A stretch of 64,000 bases of DNA from Bacteroidota bacterium (GTDB lineage: Bacteria > Bacteroidota > Bacteroidia > Chitinophagales > Chitinophagaceae), in NCBI GenBank assembly GCA_016712665.1, contig JADJQP010000001.1, positions 434,001 to 498,000 on the forward strand. The letters are read 5' to 3'. Shown here in pieces: positions 53,328 through 62,352 of this stretch. Positions within the stretch are counted from its first letter, which is position 1; every line of letters starts with the position of its first letter. A program made the translations under genes and the position numbers. The notes under the pieces were generated by a model. That model was given only the letters and a program-made list of their open reading frames with translations. It did no database searches and had not been told where the DNA came from.

Positions 53328-54248
53328 ATGAGAAAAATATTATTTGCGACCGGTCTTCTATTTTTACTATCACAGCATTTGTTTGCACAAATTTTTGCAG
53401 ACCCTACCACATGGAGTTTTAAAACAAAAAAAATCAGTGAGGGAGAATATGAACTGCTAATCAATTGCAAATTAAAACCGGAATGGCATTTGTGGAGTCT
53501 GAATCCGGGTGGTGATGGAATGCTGGTGTCACCTGCGTTTACCTTTTCGAAAAATAAAGATATTGAAATAGTTGGCAAGATAAAGGAATCAGGAAAAAAA
53601 ATCAGCAAGGAATTTCCAGGTACGGATGGCATCACCCATTATTATGAAAACGAGATAAATTATTCGCAAAAATTTAAGGCAAAGGCCAATACGGTTTTTA
53701 AGGGAAGCGTGCGGTATCAATCCTGCGATCATGGGCAATGTTTGAAACCGGAAGAAAAGCCCTTTGAAGTAAAAATTACAGATGTGGCCGTGGTGACAGT
53801 TGATACAACAGAGACTGTGGCCAAGGTAGACACAGCGGTTCCGCTGCAGGTTGAAGCGCCCGATACACCGAAGGTAGCAGCTGCAAGCAACGAAATTAAA
53901 CCGGCAACAGAACCTGCTGTTGAAAAAGTGGAGTCAAGCGGCAATACCTATTTATTACTAAGTGGTTTGGGATACGGATTGATTTCCGTCTTTACACCCT
54001 GCGTATTTGCGATGTTGCCCATGACGGTTAGTTTCTTTTTAAAGCGAAGCAAAGACCGAAAAACCGGTATAAAGAATGCACTCACATACTCATTATCCAT
54101 TATTCTAATTTTTACCGTTTTAGGTGCTTTGATTTCGTTCACGCTTGGGGGAAATGCCTTGAATGCCATTGCCACCAATTGGATTGTCAATATTTTCTTT
54201 TTCCTCATTTTTATGATTTTTGGTATTTCTTTTTTTAGGCGCCTTTGA
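53328..54248 (+). CDS. dsbD: Thiol:disulfide interchange protein DsbD, N-terminal part (frameshifted)
   Basis: Signal peptide (ILFATGLLFLLSQHLFAQ), DsbD-alpha Ig-like domain (~20-145) with the redox pair in QSCDHGQCLKP, a Val/Ala/Pro/Thr-rich linker, then the first membrane helices of the DsbD-beta domain (YLLLSGLGYGLISVFTPCVFAMLPMTVSFFL with Cys, KNALTYSLSIILIFTVLGALISFTLGG). The frame breaks in the T7 tract 54230-54236. Removing one T gives FGISFLGAFEITLPSSWS and joins the downstream frame. The intact protein would move electrons from cytoplasmic thioredoxin to periplasmic disulfides. Confidence 0.88.
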   Translation: MRKILFATGLLFLLSQHLFAQIFADPTTWSFKTKKISEGEYELLINCKLKPEWHLWSLNPGGDGMLVSPAFTFSKNKDIEIVGKIKESGKKISKEFPGTDGITHYYENEINYSQKFKAKANTVFKGSVRYQSCDHGQCLKPEEKPFEVKITDVAVVTVDTTETVAKVDTAVPLQVEAPDTPKVAAASNEIKPATEPAVEKVESSGNTYLLLSGLGYGLISVFTPCVFAMLPMTVSFFLKRSKDRKTGIKNALTYSLSIILIFTVLGALISFTLGGNALNAIATNWIVNIFFFLIFMIFGISFFRRL

Positions 54249-55428
54249 AATTACCCTGCCTTCATCTTGGAGTACGGTTACCGATAAAAATGCCAATACC
54301 AATAGTTTTGTAGGCATCTTTTTTATGGCACTCACCCTAGTGATTGTATCCTTTTCATGCACCGGTCCATTTATTGGAAATTTGGTAGTAGAAATTTCTA
54401 AAGGAGGAAAGATGGGTGCCCTGTTTGGGTTTCTTGGTTTCTCAATAGGAATGGCATTGCCCTTTTCCTTATTTGCGATGTTTCCATCTTGGCTCAATAA
54501 GATGTCGCAAGCCGGAGGTTGGCTTAACGCTGTGAAAGTAACTTTTGGTATTGTTGAAATTGCGTTGGCGTTGAAGTTTCTTTCCAATGCCGATTTGGCC
54601 AATGGATGGCGCTTGTTAGACCGGGAGATATTCATATCCTTATGGATTGTGTTGGCACTTATCCTTACTTTTTATTTATTAGGCTTTATCAGATTCTCAC
54701 ATGATACAGAGATGCCTAAAAACGATCATGAGCTACCCTATCTTTCCATTCCTAGATTGTTTTTTGCAATTGCCGCCTTTTCATTTGCAGTGTATTTGGT
54801 ACCCGGCTTATGGGGCGCTCCCTTGAAAGGGATGAGTGCCATGATACCACCCATGGGAACGCAGGATTTTATTTTGGGGTCAGGCGGTGGAGGAGCCGTA
54901 GGTGCTGAAAATAAAAAAGAAGGACCGGCACATAAGTACGCCGACAAGTTGCATATCTACGAACCGGAAGTAGCTAAGAAGTATGGCTTAGATACCTATT
55001 TCGATTACGACGAGGCTTTGGCAGCGAGTAAGAAAGAAAAGAAACCAATTTTTCTTGATTTTACAGGAGTGAATTGTGTAAACTGTAGAAAAATGGAAGC
55101 ACAGGTGTGGAGCGATCCGGAGGTGATGAAGCGAATGAAAGAGCGATTTATTGTGGCTTCTTTATTTGCAGACGTCGATAATATTTCATTGCCGGAAAGC
55201 GAGCAATACGATTCGAAATTCTTACGGTCTAAGGTTACCAGCATCGGCGATAAAAATGAAGATATACAGGCAACCAAGTTCAATTCCAATTCACAACCGT
55301 ATTATTTCTTTATAGATGAAAACGAGGTGAAGCTAGCTGATAAAGGATATGGCTACGATCCCAACCCTGCTTCTTTTGTAAAACATTTGGATGCGGTATT
55401 GGCGAAGTATGAAGAAATGCATAAGTAA
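54220..55428 (+). CDS. dsbD: Thiol:disulfide interchange protein DsbD, C-terminal part (frameshifted)
   Basis: Continues the DsbD membrane domain: GAFEITLPSSWST, FFMALTLVIVSFSCTGPFIGNLV (second membrane Cys), LGFSIGMALPFSLFAMFPSWL, and three further helices. It ends in a periplasmic thioredoxin-like gamma domain with KPIFLDFTGVNCVNCRKMEAQVWS (active site CVNC) and FNSNSQPYYFFIDENEV (cis-Pro region). The first ~8 codons of the open frame overlap the upstream part and are probably not translated. Together the parts make about 700 residues, normal for Bacteroidota DsbD. Confidence 0.88.
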   Translation: MVFLFLGAFEITLPSSWSTVTDKNANTNSFVGIFFMALTLVIVSFSCTGPFIGNLVVEISKGGKMGALFGFLGFSIGMALPFSLFAMFPSWLNKMSQAGGWLNAVKVTFGIVEIALALKFLSNADLANGWRLLDREIFISLWIVLALILTFYLLGFIRFSHDTEMPKNDHELPYLSIPRLFFAIAAFSFAVYLVPGLWGAPLKGMSAMIPPMGTQDFILGSGGGGAVGAENKKEGPAHKYADKLHIYEPEVAKKYGLDTYFDYDEALAASKKEKKPIFLDFTGVNCVNCRKMEAQVWSDPEVMKRMKERFIVASLFADVDNISLPESEQYDSKFLRSKVTSIGDKNEDIQATKFNSNSQPYYFFIDENEVKLADKGYGYDPNPASFVKHLDAVLAKYEEMHK

Positions 55429-55506
55429 TCATTTTCATTTTCTTTAACAGTTTCATTTATGGAAACCTGGGGACTCCCTACATCATGAGGGGATAAATCC
55501 CATTTC

Positions 55507-56172
55507 ATGTTTTCATCCACTCAACAATTTTTCAAATCCTATTTCGTACAATCCTTATTTTGGATTCCCATTATTTTCTTCAGTGGTTTGCTGGTTTTTA
55601 ATACCCTTCCCTATTTTACCTTTAGTAAGGAGTACCGTTTTATACAAGAACGAATACTCCTTTTTCAACTGCCCTTTTATTCCTTTTGTTTTTACACCCA
55701 TATTGCTGCAGGCTCTTTTTGCATCGTATCGGCATTGTTGCAATTTTCGAGTACGATATTAAAAAGTAGAAAAAAGATTCATGTGTGGAGTGGACGTATT
55801 TATGTATTGGTGGTATTACTGATTGGCGCACCTACCGGAATGTTTATGGCCTTTTTTGCAAAAGGCAGTAATATGGAACGGGGACTGTTTATGGTGATGG
55901 CCTTGATTTGGTTTTACAGCACGGCAAGAGGCTTACAAACCGTTTTAGAAAAAAATATTTTAGCTCATAAGCAATGGATGATGCGAAGTTATGCCATGGC
56001 CATGACGGCAGTTACGTTTCGCATTTATCATATTTTATTTTATTATTTCGGCTGGTCGCATTTAGAGAATTATGAGATTTCATTATGGATCAGTGTAGTA
56101 GGCAATATTGTTTTTACAGAGGTCATCCTCTTTTTTAGAGATAAAAAATACATTCAATCATTCACATCATAA
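55507..56172 (+). CDS. DUF2306-family membrane protein
   Basis: 221 residues, five to six membrane helices. FYTHIAAGSFCIVSALLQFSS with HIAAG, then RKKIHVWSGRIYVLVVLLIGAPTGMFMAFFA, and HKQWMMRSYAMAMTAVTFRIY: a His-x-x-x-G-R-x-Y and an H-x-x-W-M-x-R-x-Y motif are hallmarks of DUF2306. Conserved membrane histidines suggest haem or metal binding as in cytochrome b561-like proteins, but this is unproven. Start ATG 55507. A small gene follows 13 bp later. Confidence 0.88.
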   Translation: MFSSTQQFFKSYFVQSLFWIPIIFFSGLLVFNTLPYFTFSKEYRFIQERILLFQLPFYSFCFYTHIAAGSFCIVSALLQFSSTILKSRKKIHVWSGRIYVLVVLLIGAPTGMFMAFFAKGSNMERGLFMVMALIWFYSTARGLQTVLEKNILAHKQWMMRSYAMAMTAVTFRIYHILFYYFGWSHLENYEISLWISVVGNIVFTEVILFFRDKKYIQSFTS

Positions 56173-56185
56173 AATACATAAAATC

Positions 56186-56620
56186 ATGAAAAGCATCATT
56201 GTCATCAGCACCTTATTGTTTGTAATCGCTTCCTTTATGGGAATCGCAAATTATGTACAGCACAATCAATCGTTAAGCGAAAAGGGCTTGTACGCCTCGC
56301 CACAAGTACCTACATTTACTTCGGCAGAGGAAGAAACGGAACAGTCCTTACCTACTGTAGCAAAACAGCTACAGGAGCCTAATACTAAGGTAAGGGAAGA
56401 AGTAGTAGTGCCAGTACCTAAAAAAAGTGCCAAATCAAAAACGAAGAAAAAGGAACCGCAAGAAGTCTATCATGCTGCCAAAAAACCACGCGAACGCGAA
56501 ATCAATTTCAAAGAATTTTCGAGAGCCCCTCTAGATGATTATGAAGCGCTTCCTGCGCAGGCAACTGAAGTTGAGGTGGCAGAAAGCACAAAGCCTACAA
56601 AAGTTGAAGAGGTAAAGTAA
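56186..56620 (+). CDS. Small membrane-anchored Lys/Glu/Pro-rich protein
   Basis: 144 residues from ATG 56186. One N-terminal hydrophobic segment (IIVISTLLFVIASFMGIANYV), then a disordered charged region with VREEVVVPVPKKSAKSKTKKKEPQEV and a final acidic stretch. No family recognised. It resembles Pro/Lys-rich periplasmic linkers but has no C-terminal domain. Starts before 56186 overlap the DUF2306 gene. Its stop codon TAA directly abuts the MITE-like element copy 2 (ATACC begins on the last A), so the element may have inserted at or trimmed the gene's end. Confidence 0.65.
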   Translation: MKSIIVISTLLFVIASFMGIANYVQHNQSLSEKGLYASPQVPTFTSAEEETEQSLPTVAKQLQEPNTKVREEVVVPVPKKSAKSKTKKKEPQEVYHAAKKPREREINFKEFSRAPLDDYEALPAQATEVEVAESTKPTKVEEVK

Positions 56621-56765
56621 TACCATTTATAATTCTAAATCAGTCCAAACTAATTAATAATTTTACAGTGGAAACTTGTGCGTCTTCGGAGCATGCCGAT
56701 TTTACTTTAAAATCGGACAATCGCGCGCAACTAGAATGGACTATATTGAATGTATAATCGGTATA
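56620..56765 (+). repeat. Two-hairpin MITE-like element, copy 2
   Basis: 146 bp, ends ATACC ... CGGTAT as in copy 1. The block agtccaaactaattaata (56643-56660) and the CGGAGCATGCCGAT core are nearly identical to copy 1. The left arm of hairpin 1 is degraded, while AGTCCA/TGGACT remains. Hairpin 2 contains its own palindrome CCGATTTTA / TTAAAATCGG. Confidence 0.85.
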
Positions 56766-56786
56766 AATAGAATTGCCAGTATCGGG

Positions 56787-56810
56787 ATGAAGAAAACGTC
56801 TTCATTTTTC
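56787..56810 (+). terminator. Weak terminator-like hairpin
   Basis: ATGAAGA-AAACG-TCTTCAT followed by TTTTC, 167 bp after the 56620 stop codon. The short AT-rich stem makes it weak. Confidence 0.35.
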
Positions 56811-56826
56811 AACGAGGAAGACAGGG

Positions 56827-56856
56827 TTGAAAATCAGTAAAACCACTTTATCTTTA
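56827..56856 (+). promoter_or_regulatory. Promoter of the 56873 membrane protein
   Basis: TTG (56827-56829), 19-bp spacer, TATCTTTA (56849-56856). Same variant -7 as the A2M gene; ATG 16 nt downstream. Confidence 0.5.
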
Positions 56857-56872
56857 TGACTTATTTAAGTCG

Positions 56873-58498
56873 ATGAGCATTCTGCAATCCAAATATATAA
56901 ATCACGTCTTTTTTTCAGTTTGTTGTATAGCTTTATTTGGGATTTATTACTCAGGGCATGAAGCCATGCTGATAGATGACGGCATTTCGGGCATTTGGGA
57001 AATCAAGATGCAGGGACTCAAGGGGTATTGGAGAAGTTTTGGTTTTGAAAACTTTTACTATGGTCACTATGCAATTGTGGCGATGTTATACGGACTCTTT
57101 GGTTTGAAGCCCATCGGTTGGTTTCTCTTTTTTATAGGTATGCATGCGCTCAACAGCACCCTACTATTTATGGTAGGAAAAAAGTGCTTTGCACTGGTAA
57201 GCGCAAACGCTGAAGCCGTTTTGATGGCCTTGTGTAGCGCGATATTATTTTTAATTTCTCCCTATCAATCCGAAAATATTATTTGGGCCGCTACCTCACA
57301 TTATTGTGTCAGTTTATTTATTCTGTTGGTATCACTGTATTGGCTTATCCAATCCATGGAGGGGCGAAAGCCGTTTTCAAATATTCTATTGCATGCGCTT
57401 TTAGCTTTTTCCCTACTTACTTTAGAAATTAGTTTTTTGTTTCCGCCCCTACTGCTGGCCTTCTATTTCCTTTTCAAAATACTCAACAAGAATAAGCTAT
57501 CGCTCAAAGAGTATTTCATAGGAGTTCTTTTACCCCAAAGCGTTTTAGTATGTATCTATTGTGGCTTTCATAAATATTTTTTTCATACCTGGATTCCGCA
57601 TGATAGGGCTAGTGCAGAAACGCTATTTTCGCTGCCACATGCTATTAGCACCTTATCACAGCAAGTGGTGAAGCTATTCGGTTTTGTTCATTTTTTACAT
57701 TTTGAGAAACGAGAACTGATTTATTCGGCACTATTGCATTGGAAGAAAGTACTAGCGGTATTGCTATTATTCGTAAGCGTGCTTTTATTTTTTCTGTACA
57801 GAAAGCAACGATCAAAGAGCGTTCTCGCCTTCTTTCTGATGCTTGGTGCTTTGCTGATGTATGCGCCTTTTCTCCGTTTATACTTTATGTATTTGGCCCG
57901 CATTGAAAATGATCGGTATAATTATTTTGCATCTGTATTTTTATTTTCATTGTTTGTATTGATTCTTTTTCAGTTTCATAAGTATATCCGCTATTCCGTT
58001 TTGCTACTCTATTTCGGTGGCTTTGCACTTTGTTTATTTCCGGTAGTGAGTGCGCGAAAGCATAGTGCTCGACTTCATCAGCAGTTTTTAAAACAGTTGC
58101 CTGTTGATACTGCAACGGGAAAACTTTACATACTCAATGTGCCCGCATCCTGTAAAGATGCCTATCTTTTTCGAGCGGAAGGACGGCTGGGCATTGCCTA
58201 TCAAACACTGTATGGGAAAAATATTTTTGATCAAGTAGAACAGGTGGCCTGGTATAACGCCCAAAGCGAAAACGACGCATTTGAAGTCAAAAAGCTGAAT
58301 GACACTACCTATCATGTACAAATAAAAACCAATGGAAGTTGGTGGATGCATGAGAGTATGGGAGCCAGCGATCGGATGGCGGATGCGTATCGCATTGAGT
58401 TGGATGAGTGGGGAGGCTATCAAATTATTTTTAAAAGGCCGTTGCCAACACACCATCGGATAGCCATCTATTCAGAGGGTCGGTTTATTATTTTATAG
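56873..58498 (+). CDS. Polytopic membrane protein, GT-C glycosyltransferase-like
   Basis: 541 residues with roughly ten to eleven membrane helices in the first ~400, then a soluble C-terminal domain (~400-541) rich in short strands (GKLYILNVPASCKDAYLFRAEGRLGIAYQTLYG, WWMHESMG, GGYQIIFKRPL). The N-terminal periplasmic loop has AMLIDDGISGIWEIKMQGLKGYWRSFGFENFYYGHYAIVAMLY; an acidic pair in the first loop followed by a YGHY segment recalls GT-C enzymes such as DUF2723/PMT-like proteins. Substrate and direction of transfer unknown. No lipid-carrier or polysaccharide genes adjoin it. Confidence 0.65.
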   Translation: MSILQSKYINHVFFSVCCIALFGIYYSGHEAMLIDDGISGIWEIKMQGLKGYWRSFGFENFYYGHYAIVAMLYGLFGLKPIGWFLFFIGMHALNSTLLFMVGKKCFALVSANAEAVLMALCSAILFLISPYQSENIIWAATSHYCVSLFILLVSLYWLIQSMEGRKPFSNILLHALLAFSLLTLEISFLFPPLLLAFYFLFKILNKNKLSLKEYFIGVLLPQSVLVCIYCGFHKYFFHTWIPHDRASAETLFSLPHAISTLSQQVVKLFGFVHFLHFEKRELIYSALLHWKKVLAVLLLFVSVLLFFLYRKQRSKSVLAFFLMLGALLMYAPFLRLYFMYLARIENDRYNYFASVFLFSLFVLILFQFHKYIRYSVLLLYFGGFALCLFPVVSARKHSARLHQQFLKQLPVDTATGKLYILNVPASCKDAYLFRAEGRLGIAYQTLYGKNIFDQVEQVAWYNAQSENDAFEVKKLNDTTYHVQIKTNGSWWMHESMGASDRMADAYRIELDEWGGYQIIFKRPLPTHHRIAIYSEGRFIIL

Positions 58499-58692
58499 CG
58501 TTTTCCGAATGAAATGCATTGTAATATTTTTGTCATATTTATTCAAAATTTCTTTTAACTCTGAAAAAATAGTACATTTACTTTAAGGGAAAAAAACTTA
58601 CATAGATGTTTTAATCTTTTTTATTAATAGATTGATACGTTGAATAAGGAAGGGAAGAAGACAAATTATTCTTTTACTTTAAATGATTCGTT

Positions 58693-61600
58693 ATGAATAC
58701 TAAATTTTCCGTTTTTCTTTTTTTGATTTCCATTTCTTTTTTTTCGAAAGCACAAATAACTGGAACGGTGTTTCGTGATTTCAATAATGACGGCATAATG
58801 CAATTGCCTCTTGAGGTAGGTGTACCGGGCGTTATCGTCAATGCCTATGATGCTTCCAATACGGTTATTAATACAACCGTGTCGGCTGCAAACGGAACCT
58901 ATAGTCTCCCTTTTACCGTTCCGGTTCGGGTAGAATTTGAAGTTTCGGGGATAGCACCTTGTAGCAATACTAGTGCCGATTTTACCGGAGTAGCCGTTGG
59001 GGGAAATAATGTGCGTTTTATTAATGCCAATATTTCAAATGAAAATTATGGAGTGCAAAATCCCGATGATTATTTTGTAACGGCCGACCCCTTGGTTTTT
59101 TTACCGCAATTTAATAGAGGAGATCCATTGGCGGGTGGCACCTCAGCAGTGGCTCCCGCATTTTATGCGCATCCCTACTCCTTATCGGGCGGCGGCATTT
59201 CGCCGTATCAATTGCCTGCCTCCAATGTAGGCGCGGTATGGGGCGTGGCATATAGTAAGCAAGCCAAAAAAGTTTTTACCTCTGCTTTTATGAAACGCTT
59301 TTCGGGATTAGGACCTCTGGGAAGTGGCGGTATCTATTTGCTAGAACCTGCAGGAGCTAGTTTTACAGTCACCAACTTTTACGACATGGATGCCAATGGA
59401 CACAGAACCCGCGCTGCGGCAGGTGCTGTAGCCTATGGGGTGGGAACTTCGTACACCCTAAATGGTGCCGGTACAGAGGCCACTTATCTCGGTCCGATAG
59501 ACCCTTTGAGCAATGCACCCGAAGGGTTAGGAGTAATAGGGATCAATGGAGTGGGAGGCAGAGGATTATTGCCCAATGTTACCGATCAGTTTAATGACCC
59601 TACGGCTTTTGACCAAGTGGGGAAAGTAGGTATTGGGGATATCGAATTAAGCGGCGACGGTAAATTCCTTTTTGTAATGAATTTGTATGAACGTAAGCTT
59701 TTTAGATTGGAACTAGACAATGCGGCCAATCCGCTTTCTGTGATAGCGGTTACCAGTTACGCCCTGCCACCCATTGTAGTAAATAATGGAGTACTGCGAC
59801 CCTTTGGTTTGGCTTTTCATCGAAATAAAATATATATCGGCGCTGTGAGTAGTGGCGAAAATGGCGGACAGAATATTGTCAATGGTGCTACCGACTTATA
59901 TGCCTATGTATTTGAAATGACTGACCCCACCGGAGCAGCCGTAATCAATGCGACTCCCATTTTGACATTTCCATTAAATTATAAAAAAGGATTTGTGGTA
60001 GGGGGCGTACCCGGTTATGATCAGTGGTACCCTTGGAATAAAAACACGGCCAATTTATTGCAACTTAGCGAGGAAACCCTACCGGGTCCTATGCTGTCGG
60101 ATATTGAATTTACAGATCGTGGCGATATGATTCTTGATTTTTGTGACCGCTCCGGACATCAATTTTCAGGAAACAGTCGACAAGATTTAAGCGGCATGAC
60201 AATGGTTGGTAGTTATGATGTGGGTGGTGATATCTTAATGGCAGGCTTAGATTGTGGTACCGGAACCTTTACTCTTGAGACGAATGGAGGTTTCTTATCC
60301 AATGGTTCTCCTTTTGTAGGAGGGGTAGGAACTATGGAAGGTCCAGGAGGCGGCGAATTCTTTTTTGAAGATTATTGGGTGGCGATGCATCACGAAACCA
60401 GTGTAGGATCTGCAGCGGTACTGCGAGGCAGAGGCGAAGTATTGGTAACCCTGATGGATCCTATTGATGCATTTTCAAACGGAACCGGAAAATTCTCTAC
60501 CGCAACGGGTTTGGCCAGCGGACATTTGACAGTAGCCGGTTTCACCGAATTTGGTAAAGCCAATTCGCTTGGCGATATTGAAGTAGCTGGAGATGCGGTT
60601 ACCTTGCAAATTGGAAATCGTGTTTGGAAAGATGATGATGGGGACGGAATTCAAGATCCGGGAGAGAATGGTATTAATAATGTAAGTGTAGATTTGTATG
60701 CCGATTTCGATAATAATAATATACCTGACGGAGCCATCTTAGGTTCAACCCTTACAGCTGGTGATGGAAATTGGAATTTTGATGCGGCTAATATTCCGGA
60801 TGGAGATCCTTCGGTGGCAGGAATACAAGCAGGCCCTATTCCGGGTAAAATGTATATCGTACAGATTGGTTCTGCTGATTGGTCAGCTGGTTCGGGCATC
60901 AACGATTTGCAGGGTATGCGACTTACCTTAGCGGATGTGGGTGGTGCCGGTCAACCCGATGTGCGAGATAATGATGCCAATCTGATTTCGAATCAGGCGA
61001 TGATAAAGGCCTTAACGAAACGATACGGCGAAAACGATCACAACTGGGATTTTGGATTTATGCCTTGCCCCAAATTTCCCGATGGAGACATTTATTTAGA
61101 CTGCAATACCCTGGCCGATACATTAGGACCCATTGCAACACCGGGTGATTCATACTCCTGGTCGCCGGGTACCGGATTAAGCGCCACCAATATTTCACAA
61201 CCGATTGCTTCGCCGGGAGTAACCACTATTTATACCTTAACAGTTAATAATCTTTGTACAAAAGAGTATACCGTATTTGTGGACAATGCACCGCCATCAA
61301 TAGATGCAGGCCCATCAAAAAATATCGACTGTGATTTGAAAGGAGTGGTGATTGGAAGTCCTGCAGTAGCGGGGTATACCTATCTTTGGTCGCCGGCAGC
61401 TGGCTTAGATAATCCAACATTGGCTCAACCTACGGCTACACCTTATAGCACTACTACGTATATCTTGACGGTAACGGGAGGAAATGGATGCACTTCGAAT
61501 GCAGAGGTTACCGTGAAGGTAGATCTTTGTTGTAGTCATATTGAGGTACCCAATGCATTTTCGCCCAATGGCGACAATCGAAATGATAAGTTTGGCGTAG

Positions 61601-61812
61601 TAGTGATTGAGAATGTCAATAATTTTTACTTGACAGTTTATAACCGATGGGGTCAAAAATTATTTGAATCAGATAAGGTAGACTTACGATGGGATGGAAC
61701 ATTTAACGGGAAGCCATGTGAGCTCGGCACTTATTTTTATATCATAAGGTATGATTGCAAAAGCAATCGCGAAGAGAAATTCCTTAAAGGGGATGTAAGC
61801 TTGGTGCGATAA
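58693..61812 (+). CDS. SdrD B-like / PKD-like surface protein with gliding-motility C-terminal domain (CHU_C)
   Basis: 1039 residues. Signal peptide (FSVFLFLISISFFSKAQ). An SdrD B-like domain at ~21-95 (ITGTVFRDFNNDGIMQLPLEVGVPGVIVNAYD, Asp-rich calcium loop) is followed by a ~540-residue region with propeller-like strands (VWGVAYSKQAKKVFTSAFM, ISGDGKFLFVMNL-type blades). A second SdrD domain (IGNRVWKDDDGDGIQDPGENGINNVSVDLY) and two PKD/GEVED-like modules (YSWSPGTGLSATNIS, YLWSPAAGLDNPTLAQ) come next. A T9SS type B CHU_C domain ends it (EVPNAFSPNGDNRNDKFGV ... LGTYFYIIRYDC). It is a probable adhesin of the cell surface or biofilm matrix. Confidence 0.92.
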   Translation: MNTKFSVFLFLISISFFSKAQITGTVFRDFNNDGIMQLPLEVGVPGVIVNAYDASNTVINTTVSAANGTYSLPFTVPVRVEFEVSGIAPCSNTSADFTGVAVGGNNVRFINANISNENYGVQNPDDYFVTADPLVFLPQFNRGDPLAGGTSAVAPAFYAHPYSLSGGGISPYQLPASNVGAVWGVAYSKQAKKVFTSAFMKRFSGLGPLGSGGIYLLEPAGASFTVTNFYDMDANGHRTRAAAGAVAYGVGTSYTLNGAGTEATYLGPIDPLSNAPEGLGVIGINGVGGRGLLPNVTDQFNDPTAFDQVGKVGIGDIELSGDGKFLFVMNLYERKLFRLELDNAANPLSVIAVTSYALPPIVVNNGVLRPFGLAFHRNKIYIGAVSSGENGGQNIVNGATDLYAYVFEMTDPTGAAVINATPILTFPLNYKKGFVVGGVPGYDQWYPWNKNTANLLQLSEETLPGPMLSDIEFTDRGDMILDFCDRSGHQFSGNSRQDLSGMTMVGSYDVGGDILMAGLDCGTGTFTLETNGGFLSNGSPFVGGVGTMEGPGGGEFFFEDYWVAMHHETSVGSAAVLRGRGEVLVTLMDPIDAFSNGTGKFSTATGLASGHLTVAGFTEFGKANSLGDIEVAGDAVTLQIGNRVWKDDDGDGIQDPGENGINNVSVDLYADFDNNNIPDGAILGSTLTAGDGNWNFDAANIPDGDPSVAGIQAGPIPGKMYIVQIGSADWSAGSGINDLQGMRLTLADVGGAGQPDVRDNDANLISNQAMIKALTKRYGENDHNWDFGFMPCPKFPDGDIYLDCNTLADTLGPIATPGDSYSWSPGTGLSATNISQPIASPGVTTIYTLTVNNLCTKEYTVFVDNAPPSIDAGPSKNIDCDLKGVVIGSPAVAGYTYLWSPAAGLDNPTLAQPTATPYSTTTYILTVTGGNGCTSNAEVTVKVDLCCSHIEVPNAFSPNGDNRNDKFGVVVIENVNNFYLTVYNRWGQKLFESDKVDLRWDGTFNGKPCELGTYFYIIRYDCKSNREEKFLKGDVSLVR

Positions 61813-62352
61813 AAAGGGACTACTACATGGTTCGGCATTCGGTTTGCAGAAGGTTGCTTTTTGATTCCTAGCCCGGACTTCAAGGGATTCAAATTTTATA
61901 TTTTTTCTAGTGTAAATAAGAGCAGCATCCTTTTTTGGGCTGAACGAATCAGATAAATGCATCAGCAAGTTATACCCTTTGTAAATATATAGGAGTCCCA
62001 GCTAATTGATAATTTTACAAAGAAAACGATTACGTCTTCGGAGCATGATGATATCGCTTGAAAATATTACAATGCAGTGCAACGAGGATGAAGTATTTCG
62101 AAAGCATCATCCGTAGTATGGTTTCTAGCAAAAGGGGACATCATGTTAATGCATGGAACTTAACGCAGATGTGTTTACGAATACGGGTGAATCACTTTGC
62201 AAATTTAGACTTGTAAAAAGCAAAAATGTGATTAGCTTTACTCTGATTTGAACAGTATTCGAAATGTCTAGCAGTGCCAATCAGAGCCTCCCGACAAGGA
62301 ATTATTGTTTAAGCAATAAAAACCTTCATTGGATTTATAAATTCTATCGATA
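61813..62352. other. Intergenic region holding element copy 3
   Basis: 540 bp between two T9SS cargo genes. Apart from the repeat at 61993-62120 I see no gene, tRNA or clear terminator. A minus-strand frame here lacks coding character. The last 230 bp are AT-rich and presumably contain the promoter of the 62353 gene, but no clean TAnnTTTG was found. Confidence 0.5.
61993..62120 (+). repeat. Two-hairpin MITE-like element, copy 3 (diverged)
   Basis: Matches the other copies in GCTAATTGATAATTTTACAA, CGTCTTCGGAGCATG, GCTTGAAAAT and GCAACGAGGATGAAG. Hairpin 2 has changed bases on both arms: GATGAT in the left arm and ATCATC in the right arm replace CCGAT/ATCGG of copy 1, keeping the pairing. The outer ends are lost. 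Confidence 0.75.
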
